From an uncultured Bacilli bacterium (GTDB taxonomy: Bacteria > Bacillota_I > Bacilli_A > RF39 > UBA660), in contig CAKORY010000024.1 in NCBI GenBank assembly GCA_934101795.1, forward strand, positions 1 through 9,503: a stretch of 9,503 bases of DNA. The letters run 5' to 3'. The position numbers and the translations under genes were made by a program. The notes under the pieces are model-generated. The model worked only from the letters and a program-made list of their open reading frames with translations, was not told the DNA's origin and searched no databases. Each line of letters opens with the position of its first letter. Position 1 is the stretch's first letter. This document shows positions 1 through 5,404 of the stretch, piece by piece.

Positions 1-344
1 TATTCAAAATCATTTGTATCAATAACAAAATATATGTTATAACTTCTTGTTGTTTTTTCTACATTTTTTGAATTACTAGCAGTAAGTGTTGCATGTGCAC
101 CGGTTGAATCACTAGCATCTGGATTACCTTTTTTAAATTCACTTTGAGAAATACCAATATTAATGGCTTTATCAATTTTAAATGTTAATAAATCAGTTGT
201 TGCTGTTGTAACATCAACCTTTGATGAACCACCTTCTCCCCCTTGGGCTTTAAAATATGCATATGTTGCACCAACTACTAAAGCAATTAATGTAACTACT
301 GCAACTATACTAAGAATTAATGCTTGTTTTTTATTTTTTTCCAT
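1..344 (-). CDS. Surface/secreted protein with TasA-like N-terminus, partial
   Basis: The reading frame starts at an ATG at 344-342 and stays open to the left edge, giving 114 codons with no stop, so the 3' end lies outside the window. A good Shine-Dalgarno AAGGAG lies about eight bases upstream (353-359 region). The N-terminus is MEKNKKQ followed by one hydrophobic segment (about residues 8-27) ending in VGATYAYF, then a polar Gly/Ser linker (QGGEGGSS) and a Thr/Ser/Asn-rich domain that looks like beta-sheet. Hydrophobic segment plus TYAYF resembles the export signals of TasA/camelysin-type proteins that are cut by SipW-like peptidases. It could equally be an uncleaved membrane anchor. Function is unknown. 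It is read divergently from the RHH gene across a 148-base AT-rich spacer. That the gene is real is well supported; the TasA resemblance is inference from the N-terminus alone. Confidence 0.75.
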   Translation of the reverse strand, partial: MEKNKKQALILSIVAVVTLIALVVGATYAYFKAQGGEGGSSKVDVTTATTDLLTFKIDKAINIGISQSEFKKGNPDASDSTGAHATLTASNSKNVEKTTRSYNIYFVIDTNDFE

Positions 345-404
345 ATTATTTTACTCCTTATATTTAATATGACTCACTATTATATATTCATACTATATGC
401 CATT

Positions 405-413
405 ATTATATCA
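405..413 (-). promoter_or_regulatory. Extended -10 promoter element for the surface protein gene
   Basis: On the minus strand the sequence reads TGATATAAT, a perfect TATAAT (410-405) preceded by the TGn extension (413-411). It lies about 60 bases upstream of the ATG at 344. No good -35 is visible at 16-18 bases, which is tolerable for extended -10 promoters. A second TATAAT at 384-379 is closer but has no TGn or -35. Confidence 0.45.
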
Positions 414-492
414 TAAATATTACATTTTGTATTCACTTTTGTGTTACTTTTTTAATACAAATTTGTTTGTTATTATTATTTTGTGAGGTTAT

Positions 493-699
493 ATGAAAAA
501 ATTTGTTATTCCCAAGATTGAAGAGGAGAATACAATTACTAAAACTATAAGAATTAAAAGGTCTACTGCTAATGAATTGGAAAATCTCGCTATTAATAAT
601 AATATAACTTTTAACAGATTAGTAAATGAATGTATTGACTTTGCTCTTCAAAACATGGAAGAAGATACTACTGAAGAAATTCCAGTCCAAAACAAGTAG
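493..699 (+). CDS. Small ribbon-helix-helix (Arc/CopG-like) DNA-binding protein
   Basis: A 68-residue protein. Residues 14-24 (TITKTIRIKRS) have the alternating pattern of an RHH beta strand. They are followed by a helix (TANELENLAINNN), a turn, and a second helix (TFNRLVNECIDFALQNM), which is the usual ribbon-helix-helix layout. RHH proteins form dimers whose paired strands insert into the major groove, and they mostly act as repressors, often of their own gene. The last 14 residues are an acidic tail (EEDTTEEIPVQNK). The start is the ATG at 493 with a closely spaced GAGG at 485-488. There is no toxin-like gene beside it, so an antitoxin role is not supported. The next plus-strand gene also encodes a DNA-binding protein. 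The fold is fairly certain; the target is unknown. Confidence 0.7.
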   Translation: MKKFVIPKIEEENTITKTIRIKRSTANELENLAINNNITFNRLVNECIDFALQNMEEDTTEEIPVQNK

Positions 700-709
700 T
701 ATCTTTTTT
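659..709 (+). terminator. Intrinsic terminator overlapping the 3' end of the RHH gene
   Basis: AAGATACTACT (662-672) and AGTAGTATCTT (695-705) are a perfect 11-bp inverted repeat around a 22-base loop, followed by a T run to 709. Two further A-U pairs and one G-U pair can extend the base. The left arm codes for part of the acidic tail and the right arm contains the TAG stop (697-699). Confidence 0.75.
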
Positions 710-723
710 AATTAGCTTATATA

Positions 724-749
724 ATAATGCGTATTATATTTCGCATTAT
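724..749. repeat. Inverted repeat upstream of the XRE gene
   Basis: ATAATGCG (724-731) is repeated in perfect inversion as CGCATTAT (742-749) with a 10-base spacer. It lies between the RHH terminator and the XRE gene. The 18-bp centre-to-centre spacing and position fit an operator for a dimeric regulator such as either neighbouring protein. A weak hairpin followed by TATTTTAT is the alternative. No binding evidence exists. Confidence 0.4.
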
Positions 750-788
750 ATTTTATATTGTGTTAAAGTTTCCACCTAATACTCTGTT

Positions 789-809
789 TATGATACGCTT
801 GTCAAGGAG
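789..809 (+). promoter_or_regulatory. Likely -10 and Shine-Dalgarno ahead of the XRE gene
   Basis: TATGAT at 789-794 is a five-of-six match to a -10 box, though no convincing -35 is seen. AAGGAG at 804-809 is a strong Shine-Dalgarno placed eight bases before the ATG at 818, and 24 bases before the in-frame GTG at 834. It therefore points to 818 as the real or ancestral start. Confidence 0.4.
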
Positions 810-833
810 AGTGTAGAATGAAAATTAAAGCAA

Positions 834-1064
834 GTGATTTTAAAAACAAATGAAATTATAAAGATAATGAGAGAATACGTTGACAAAACTCAATTTGAAC
901 TTGCTAAAGATTGTAAAATTAATCGTAGGTCATTGCAAAATTATGAATATGGTACTGTTAATTATACATTTGAAACACTAGTAAAAATTGCTAAGCAATA
1001 TCATTTTGATATAACTATTGAAAGTACAAGTAAAACTGATAAAATGATTAATCATAAGTATTAA
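834..1064 (+). CDS. XRE-family helix-turn-helix protein, 5' end probably frameshifted
   Basis: A 76-residue frame from a GTG at 834. Residues about 18-62 form an XRE/Cro-type domain: TQFELAKDCKINRRSLQNYE carries the helix-turn-helix, and the following NYTFETLVKIAKQYHFDI is the helix-4 region usual in this family. These are sequence-specific transcription regulators. The start is doubtful. The GTG has no Shine-Dalgarno, while a strong AAGGAG serves an ATG at 818 in another frame that stops at 851. Removing one T (838-841) or one A (842-846) would join the two frames into a natural-looking N-terminus, MKIKASD(L/F)KTNEI. So the gene is frameshifted by one base, is read by +1 frameshifting, or carries a sequencing error in the run. 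It ends convergently with the SGNH gene, sharing four bases (1061-1064). Domain call firm; intactness uncertain. Confidence 0.65.
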   Translation: MILKTNEIIKIMREYVDKTQFELAKDCKINRRSLQNYEYGTVNYTFETLVKIAKQYHFDITIESTSKTDKMINHKY

Positions 1065-1075
1065 TTATTTTTTTT
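1042..1075 (+). terminator. AU-rich stem-loop and T run at the convergent gene ends
   Basis: Positions 1042-1052 can pair with 1060-1070 (11 pairs including one G-U) around a 7-base loop. The right arm runs into eight Ts (1068-1075). The stem is nearly all A-U, so it is weak. It overlaps the stop codons of both the XRE gene and the SGNH gene and might serve both, with only a short A run on the other side. Confidence 0.4.
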
Positions 1076-1756
1076 ATACATTAAATATAAATCTTTTGAT
1101 ATATCTTTGTGAGCTAGATAATTCATGTAATATGAAGTTTTTTCTAAATAATATTCTTCATGTAATGAGATGGCTAGAATATCTAAAAATGATGCATTAT
1201 ATTTTCCACATAATACTTTAAGTTTAGAATTAACTTCAATCGCATCTTTTTTACTAAATTGTAATGCTGGGTATACTCCGATTACTATTATTTGTTTATC
1301 ATAAAATTCTCTGATATTATTTAAAAATATATTCATATCAGTAATGTAATTATCTATTATTTCTGATGTTATTTCTTCAATTTGGGATTTGCTTGCAAAC
1401 TCATCGATGCCAATAGCAAGTGTTAATAGTTCTGATTTTGCTATTATTTGTTTAATTGGTATTCTTGTTGTTTTGCCATAATCGTTGTTGTTTAAATGTT
1501 CATTTAATTCGTGTATTGTTTGATGAACATATGAAAATTCATTATTATAGCTTTCTAAATCATTTTTTATTTCTAACTTTTCCTTTAAATAATCATTAAA
1601 ACTATTTCCTGCGACATTATATGGAGTCATACCAATACTAAGTCCATCTCCGAGTGATGTAAATGTTGTTTTTGATGTAACCCTTAGACTATTTATAAAT
1701 ATTGTTAAAATAGCACCGGTTAAGATTATTAAAAGTAATTTATATCTTCTTTTCAT
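1061..1756 (-). CDS. Membrane-anchored SGNH/GDSL-fold protein, catalytic residues altered
   Basis: A 231-residue protein with a short basic N-terminus and one hydrophobic segment (about 6-23), then an extracellular-type domain. TSLGDGLSIGMTPY (33-46) matches block I of SGNH hydrolases (GDSL), and SELLTLAIGIDEF (108-120) matches block III (GxND). The normal nucleophile serine is Gly38, the block III Asn is Asp118, and the block V Asp-x-x-His region near the C-terminus (YLAHKDIS) keeps His216 but shows Tyr three residues earlier where Asp is expected. SGNH proteins usually remove acyl groups from lipids, glycans or peptidoglycan. This one may have lost catalysis or use another site. The start ATG has a run of six Gs (1763-1768) as Shine-Dalgarno. 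It sits just after the murA terminator, so its expression needs readthrough or a local promoter. Fold fairly sure, function unknown. Confidence 0.65.
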   Translation of the reverse strand: MKRRYKLLLIILTGAILTIFINSLRVTSKTTFTSLGDGLSIGMTPYNVAGNSFNDYLKEKLEIKNDLESYNNEFSYVHQTIHELNEHLNNNDYGKTTRIPIKQIIAKSELLTLAIGIDEFASKSQIEEITSEIIDNYITDMNIFLNNIREFYDKQIIVIGVYPALQFSKKDAIEVNSKLKVLCGKYNASFLDILAISLHEEYYLEKTSYYMNYLAHKDISKDLYLMYKKNN

Positions 1757-1770
1757 TAAATACCCCCCAT

Positions 1771-1799
1771 AAAAAAATGTAAAGATTTCTCTTTACATT
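1771..1799 (-). terminator. Intrinsic terminator at the end of murA
   Basis: On the minus strand a 10-bp perfect stem (1799-1790 with 1785-1776; AATGTAAAGA against TCTTTACATT) closes a 4-base loop and is followed by seven Ts (1777-1771). The stem begins within the murA stop codon. The SGNH gene's Shine-Dalgarno starts three bases after the T run. Confidence 0.8.
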
Positions 1800-3051
1800 A
1801 TATTTCTTCTATTTTAATATTAGCACCCACATGAGATAATTTGTTGATAATTCTTTCATAACCCCTTAGAATGTGTTCAGCATCATTTATTATTGTGGTT
1901 CCTTCTGCTAGCAATCCTGCGGTTACCAAGGCTGCTCCGGCTCTTAAATCTGTTGCAGTTATTACTTCACCATGTAATTTTGTTGGACCAGTTATTTTAG
2001 CATGTTGTCTTTCAGCTTCAATATTTGCTCCCATTTGATTTAAATATTTTACATGTCCCATTCTGTTTTCCCAGATGGTTTCTTCAAATAGTGATATACC
2101 ATTTGCTTGAGTAAGTAATACTGACATTGGTTGACCTAAATCTGTTGGAAAACCTGGATATACTACGGTCCTAACATTAGTTGGTTTTAAATTTTTACTC
2201 TTGTTAAGTATCATTTTATGATTATTGAGTTTAAAATTAACTCCCATTTCTTGTAATTTATTTAAAAGCACTATGTTATGTTCTGGTATCATTCCATCTA
2301 TCTCTAAATTATCCCCGAGTAAAGCTCCCATGATGATGTATGTTCCAGCTTCAATTCTATCGGGTATTACCTTTATTTCTGCTTCGTGAAGTTCTTTAAC
2401 TCCTTCGATTGTTATTTCTTCTGTTCCTGCTCCAGTTATTTTAGCTCCCATATTATTTAACAAATCTGCTATATTAACTATTTCAGCTTCTCTTGCAGCA
2501 TTGCTTATAGTTGTTGTGCCTTCTGCCATGGTTGCTGCTATCATAATATTGATTGTTGCTCCAACTGATGCAAAATCTAAAAATATGTTTGTACCAGATA
2601 GTTTTTTTGCATCTATTATGTACTTTGTATCTTCTTTTGTAATTGTGGCACCTAAAGCTTCAAAACCTTTCAAATGTAAATCAATTGGTCTTGAACCTAT
2701 ATTACATCCTCCTGGAAAATACATTTCAACATGTTTAAATCTTGCAAGTAATGAACCCATAAAATAATATGATGCCCTTAATTTATTACTTAAATTTTCC
2801 GGTATTATTGTATTTATCATATCACTTGCATCAATATCAATTATATCTTTATTATTTTGCACTTTAACATTTAATAGTTTTAATATTTCAATTAACGCAT
2901 CTTTATCCGATATATTTGGTACATTTGTTATGTGAACATTACCACTCGCCATTATAGCCGCTGGGATTAGGGCAACTACACTATTTTTAGCTCCACCAAT
3001 TTTAATTTTTCCGCTTAAAGGTTTATTTCCTTCAATTATTATTCTTTTCAA
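1798..3051 (-). CDS. murA: UDP-N-acetylglucosamine 1-carboxyvinyltransferase
   Basis: MurA moves enolpyruvate from phosphoenolpyruvate to the 3'-hydroxyl of UDP-GlcNAc, the first committed step of peptidoglycan synthesis in the cytoplasm. The 417 residues match the usual length of about 420. The N-terminus has GGAKNS with Lys22 and Asn23. The flexible loop PGGCNIGSRP carries the catalytic Cys116, the residue fosfomycin alkylates; TDLGQP contains Asp304, equivalent to the general base; and DLRAGAAL and the C-terminal RGYE are typical. The start is TTG at 3051, because an AGAGGTGA Shine-Dalgarno ends six bases upstream and the N-terminus then aligns with MurA proteins. It lies 46 bases after the zinc-ribbon gene, with an inverted repeat between them, and no separate promoter is visible. 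Bacilli often have two murA paralogues; which one this is cannot be decided here. Confidence 0.97.
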   Translation of the reverse strand: MKRIIIEGNKPLSGKIKIGGAKNSVVALIPAAIMASGNVHITNVPNISDKDALIEILKLLNVKVQNNKDIIDIDASDMINTIIPENLSNKLRASYYFMGSLLARFKHVEMYFPGGCNIGSRPIDLHLKGFEALGATITKEDTKYIIDAKKLSGTNIFLDFASVGATINIMIAATMAEGTTTISNAAREAEIVNIADLLNNMGAKITGAGTEEITIEGVKELHEAEIKVIPDRIEAGTYIIMGALLGDNLEIDGMIPEHNIVLLNKLQEMGVNFKLNNHKMILNKSKNLKPTNVRTVVYPGFPTDLGQPMSVLLTQANGISLFEETIWENRMGHVKYLNQMGANIEAERQHAKITGPTKLHGEVITATDLRAGAALVTAGLLAEGTTIINDAEHILRGYERIINKLSHVGANIKIEEI

Positions 3052-3066
3052 AACAATTCACCTCTT

Positions 3067-3102
3067 AATAATATTTATGGCATGTGAAAAAGAAATATTA
3101 TT
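3067..3102 (-). repeat. Inverted repeat just upstream of the murA ribosome binding site
   Basis: AATAATATTT (3067-3076) and AAATATTATT (3093-3102) are a perfect 10-bp inverted repeat around a 16-base loop. In the minus-strand transcript the first arm contains the zinc-ribbon stop codon and the second arm touches the murA Shine-Dalgarno. There is no T run, so it is not an intrinsic terminator. The stem is only A-U. Confidence 0.45.
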
Positions 3103-3508
3103 GTTCTCTTCCACATACTTTGCAATATTTTGAATCACTATCAATTAATTTGCCACAATATTTGCAATAAACTTTATTATTTGATAATCCTTCTTTTATT
3201 GCTTTTGCTGTTATTTCAATTCCTTCTTTATTTATATTTGCTTTTTTTGTTATATTATCTTTCATAATTTCTTCGTTATTATCTAACATTTCTTTTTCTG
3301 CATTTACTTCTATACTTTTTGATGTTGATAGTATATTTTTTAAATCTTCTTTACTATATTCCATCATGTGTTTAGTAGCTTCGATTTGGTTACTCATCCA
3401 TTTACCCCTTAATTTAGGACTTATCATTAAAGCTATGGTAAAGATAAAAGTTAAAACTACAAGAATTGGTATTATAAAAAACAAAATTTCCAAAATAATC
3501 ACACTCAT
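3098..3508 (-). CDS. Membrane-anchored zinc-ribbon protein
   Basis: A 136-residue protein not recognised as a named family. Residues about 4-29 are a strongly hydrophobic membrane segment, followed by a basic patch (PKLRGKW) suggesting that the rest is cytoplasmic. Residues 40-112 are charged and helix-prone. The C-terminus is a short zinc ribbon with cysteines 115, 118, 129 and 132 (CKYCGK...YCKVCGREQ), the zinc_ribbon_2 type that often caps bacterial membrane proteins. Role unknown. The ATG at 3508 has no Shine-Dalgarno and lies only four bases after the predicted transcription start. An alternative start is TTG at 3493, five bases after a weak GTGA, which would shorten the protein by five residues. 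The gene precedes murA on the same strand and probably shares its transcript. Confidence 0.7.
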   Translation of the reverse strand: MSVIILEILFFIIPILVVLTFIFTIALMISPKLRGKWMSNQIEATKHMMEYSKEDLKNILSTSKSIEVNAEKEMLDNNEEIMKDNITKKANINKEGIEITAKAIKEGLSNNKVYCKYCGKLIDSDSKYCKVCGREQ

Positions 3509-3511
3509 TTC

Positions 3512-3542
3512 TAAGTTAATTATAGCAAATATTAAGTTAATT
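3512..3542 (-). repeat. 10-bp direct repeat inside the zinc-ribbon promoter
   Basis: AATTAACTTA (minus strand) occurs at 3542-3533 and again at 3521-3512. The repeats are 21 bp apart, two turns of the helix. One copy fills the upstream half of the spacer and the other covers the end of the -10 and the start site. This suits an operator for a regulator that binds one face of the DNA, but AT-rich chance repeats are possible. Confidence 0.35.
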
Positions 3543-3547
3543 GTAAA
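3519..3547 (-). promoter_or_regulatory. Promoter of the zinc-ribbon gene (and probably murA)
   Basis: On the minus strand: TTTACA (3547-3542), a 17-base spacer, and TATAAT (3524-3519) preceded by TGC, an extended -10. This is a near-consensus housekeeping promoter. Transcription would start near 3512, only four bases before the ATG at 3508. The -35 begins four bases after the mntP stop codon. Confidence 0.75.
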
Positions 3548-3551
3548 TTAT

Positions 3552-4085
3552 TTATAAAATATGAAATATACCAAGCAAAATAAGTAGTAAAATACCTACG
3601 ATACTTGCATAATTTCCAATTAATTTACTAGAATATTTACCAATTATTAATCCTAATGAAGTAAATGAAAAACTACATACTGAGAAAATAAAACTTGATA
3701 ATATAAATCTATTAGTAATATCACTTATACCTAAACCTATAGTAAATGAATCAATACTAACACTAAAAGCTAGAAATAAAACACTTATGGAATTTAAATT
3801 TATGTTTATCTCTTCTTTTTTAAAATAATTTATAGCTAAATTTACTCCGAGTATTATTAAGACTAGACCAAGTACTATATTACTTGCTAAATTAAAAGAA
3901 TTCATGATACTTATACCAATTTTATTACCAATAATAGGCATAAAAAAGTGAAATATGCCTACGATGAAAGGAAAAATCTTTAAATGTTTATTATTTTGAA
4001 TTAATGAACCCATACTTAAAGACAGAGAAAAAGTATCCATTGATAAGGATACTCCGATTAATATTATTGATAATAATTCTTGCAT
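3552..4085 (-). CDS. mntP: Putative manganese efflux pump MntP
   Basis: A 177-residue, very hydrophobic protein with about six membrane segments, close to the usual length of roughly 180. It has the internal duplication of the MntP (DUF204/YebN) family: VSLSMDTFSLSLSMG near the N-terminus with Asp17, and FSVSIDSFTIGLGI in the second half with Asp112. These intramembrane aspartates are conserved and needed for Mn2+ export in characterised members. The C-terminal GILLLILLGI is also typical. The related sporulation protein YtaF is the main alternative. Position favours MntP, because in B. subtilis mntP (ywlD) lies downstream of prfA-prmC-spoIIR. The ATG has a GGTG Shine-Dalgarno at 4094-4091 and lies 26 bases after spoIIR. 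No riboswitch-sized leader (such as yybP-ykoY) precedes it. Confidence 0.8.
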   Translation of the reverse strand: MQELLSIILIGVSLSMDTFSLSLSMGSLIQNNKHLKIFPFIVGIFHFFMPIIGNKIGISIMNSFNLASNIVLGLVLIILGVNLAINYFKKEEININLNSISVLFLAFSVSIDSFTIGLGISDITNRFILSSFIFSVCSFSFTSLGLIIGKYSSKLIGNYASIVGILLLILLGIFHIL

Positions 4086-4111
4086 ATAATCACCATTTAA
4101 ATATATGCTTA

Positions 4112-4615
4112 TTAGTATTTGTCTATTAACTCTTTTATATAAGATGTATATGTTACGTCATCGTAATCTTCTTCACTTGCTTCAAGTAAACATAATGGAG
4201 GAAATAATACACACCACCAGTTATCTCCAAGGCCATCACCTAATGTTACAACTAGTGATTCATATTCTCCAGCTTTATATGTTACTCCTTTATAGTTTTT
4301 TTCAGGAAAATAGTTATAACCATAATTTAATTTGTAATCTGTATCATATTTATTAAGTATGTTTTTTACTTCATACATATTATTTTTTATTTCTTTGCGT
4401 GTTTCGCCTAAAGAATTTGATGTTGATAAAATGTTTGCAATAATAGGTTCTAAGTCTTTTTTTATTTCTAATTTTTGTGTTTGGTCTTCAAGTTTATTGC
4501 TATTTGCTATTATTCTAAATCTTATGGCTTCTTTAGGTATTAGTACTTCTGTTTCTTTGCTATTTACTAAAATTAATACTGTTACTAAAAATAATGCAAT
4601 TATTATTTTTTTCAA
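4112..4615 (-). CDS. spoIIR: Stage II sporulation protein R
   Basis: SpoIIR is made in the forespore, exported into the septal space, and triggers the membrane protease SpoIIGA to convert pro-sigma-E to active sigma-E in the mother cell. The protein has an N-terminal hydrophobic export signal (about residues 4-18), then IPKEAIRFRIIANSN and the family signature FPEKNYKGVTYKAGEYES plus VTLGDGLGDNWWCVLFPPLC. The start chosen is TTG at 4615 (167 residues), because AGGTGA at 4626-4621 sits five bases upstream, as for murA. A GTG at 4624 is in frame but overlaps that Shine-Dalgarno, so it is unlikely. It follows prmC after about 45 bases. B. subtilis SpoIIR is somewhat longer (about 224). No clear sigma-F promoter is visible upstream, so it may be read with the housekeeping operon. 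Confidence 0.93.
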   Translation of the reverse strand: MKKIIIALFLVTVLILVNSKETEVLIPKEAIRFRIIANSNKLEDQTQKLEIKKDLEPIIANILSTSNSLGETRKEIKNNMYEVKNILNKYDTDYKLNYGYNYFPEKNYKGVTYKAGEYESLVVTLGDGLGDNWWCVLFPPLCLLEASEEDYDDVTYTSYIKELIDKY

Positions 4616-4659
4616 CTTTATCACCTAAAAAAATGATGGTTAGTTTTTTTAAAATTTAT

Positions 4660-5376
4660 TCATTTAAATATAAATAAATATCTTGGTAAGCCCTGTAAAT
4701 CATTTTCGAATGAGTATTTTAAATTTAATTTTGATACTAACTCTTCCAAAGGTTCTTTTTGATTATCACCAATTTCAAATGCTATTAATCCTGGTGAATT
4801 TAACTGTGTTAAATGTTTATTTAGTATTTCTTCATAAAAATATAATCCATTATTATCTGCGAATAATGCTATGTTTGGTTCTGTTTTCTTTACTTTTTCT
4901 TCTACAAAACCATTATGTGGTATATATGGAGGGTTAGATATTATAATGTCATAATTATTTTGTAAATCTTCAGTCATACTTTTATTAACAAAAGTTATTT
5001 CAGCTTTATTAAGTTTGGCATTTTCTTTTGCTAAATCTAAAGCATCTTTTGAAATATCTAGTGCTGTTATATTTGCATCCAAATTATTTTTAAGAGATAT
5101 AGCTATACATCCACTTCCAGTTCCTAAATCTATTACATTTATTTTTTTATTAAATAGGGCTTTGGCATATTTAATTGTTTTATCTACGAGCAGTTCGGTT
5201 TCAAACCTTGGTATTAGTACTCTTTCATCTACATTTATTGTTTGCCCCAAAAAATCTACATTACCTATTAAATATTGAGGTGGATAAGTTGTTAACTTAT
5301 CTAAAAGCTCTTCTTTATTTGGATATTTTTTTAATAAAAGTTCCCAATCTGGAAAACTTATATAATCTGGTTTCAT
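4660..5376 (-). CDS. prmC: Peptide chain release factor N5-glutamine methyltransferase
   Basis: PrmC methylates the glutamine of the GGQ motif in release factors using S-adenosylmethionine, which increases termination efficiency. The sequence contains YPPQYLIGNVDFLG, PRFETE (56-61), the SAM-binding DLGTGSGCIAIS (83-94), and the substrate-glutamine motif NPPY (148-151). At 238 residues it is about 40-50 shorter than typical PrmC. The missing part is the N-terminal helical domain that contacts the release factor, here reduced to about 30 residues. The start is secure, with GGAGG at 5385-5381 four bases before the ATG and only 28 bases from the end of prfA, its substrate gene. The stop is TGA, which supports the standard code. 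The catalytic domain looks intact. Confidence 0.95.
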   Translation of the reverse strand: MKPDYISFPDWELLLKKYPNKEELLDKLTTYPPQYLIGNVDFLGQTINVDERVLIPRFETELLVDKTIKYAKALFNKKINVIDLGTGSGCIAISLKNNLDANITALDISKDALDLAKENAKLNKAEITFVNKSMTEDLQNNYDIIISNPPYIPHNGFVEEKVKKTEPNIALFADNNGLYFYEEILNKHLTQLNSPGLIAFEIGDNQKEPLEELVSKLNLKYSFENDLQGLPRYLFIFK

Positions 5377-5404
5377 GTTTCCTCCATATTCAAAAAAGCT
5401 GGGT

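Noticed and set aside
493..1064. RHH and XRE genes as a toxin-antitoxin module
   Set aside because: They are separated by a terminator, neither resembles a toxin, and no toxin gene lies between or beside them.
2501..2767. Plus-strand open frames inside murA, prfA, prmC, spoIIR and argS
   Set aside because: They lie opposite well-identified genes, have hydrophobic low-complexity translations typical of antisense frames, and lack ribosome binding sites.
4622..4624. GTG at 4624 as the spoIIR start
   Set aside because: It overlaps the AGGTGA that serves as Shine-Dalgarno for TTG 4615, so it would have no binding site of its own.
4634..4655. A7/T7 stretches between prmC and spoIIR as a terminator
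   Set aside because: The stem would be only A-U pairs with no GC core, and a ribosome binding site follows at once. It looks like base composition.
4660..4662. UGA might be read as tryptophan, as in Mycoplasma-like AT-rich genomes
   Set aside because: UGA ends prmC and the ywiB-like gene at sensible places, the second in a classic ATGA overlap with argS, and conserved tryptophans (for example the WW of SpoIIR) are TGG.
4624..4800. A sigma-F promoter for spoIIR within the prmC 3' end
   Set aside because: GTATC and GGGCTTACC occur, but they do not match the -35 and -10 consensus or its spacing together.
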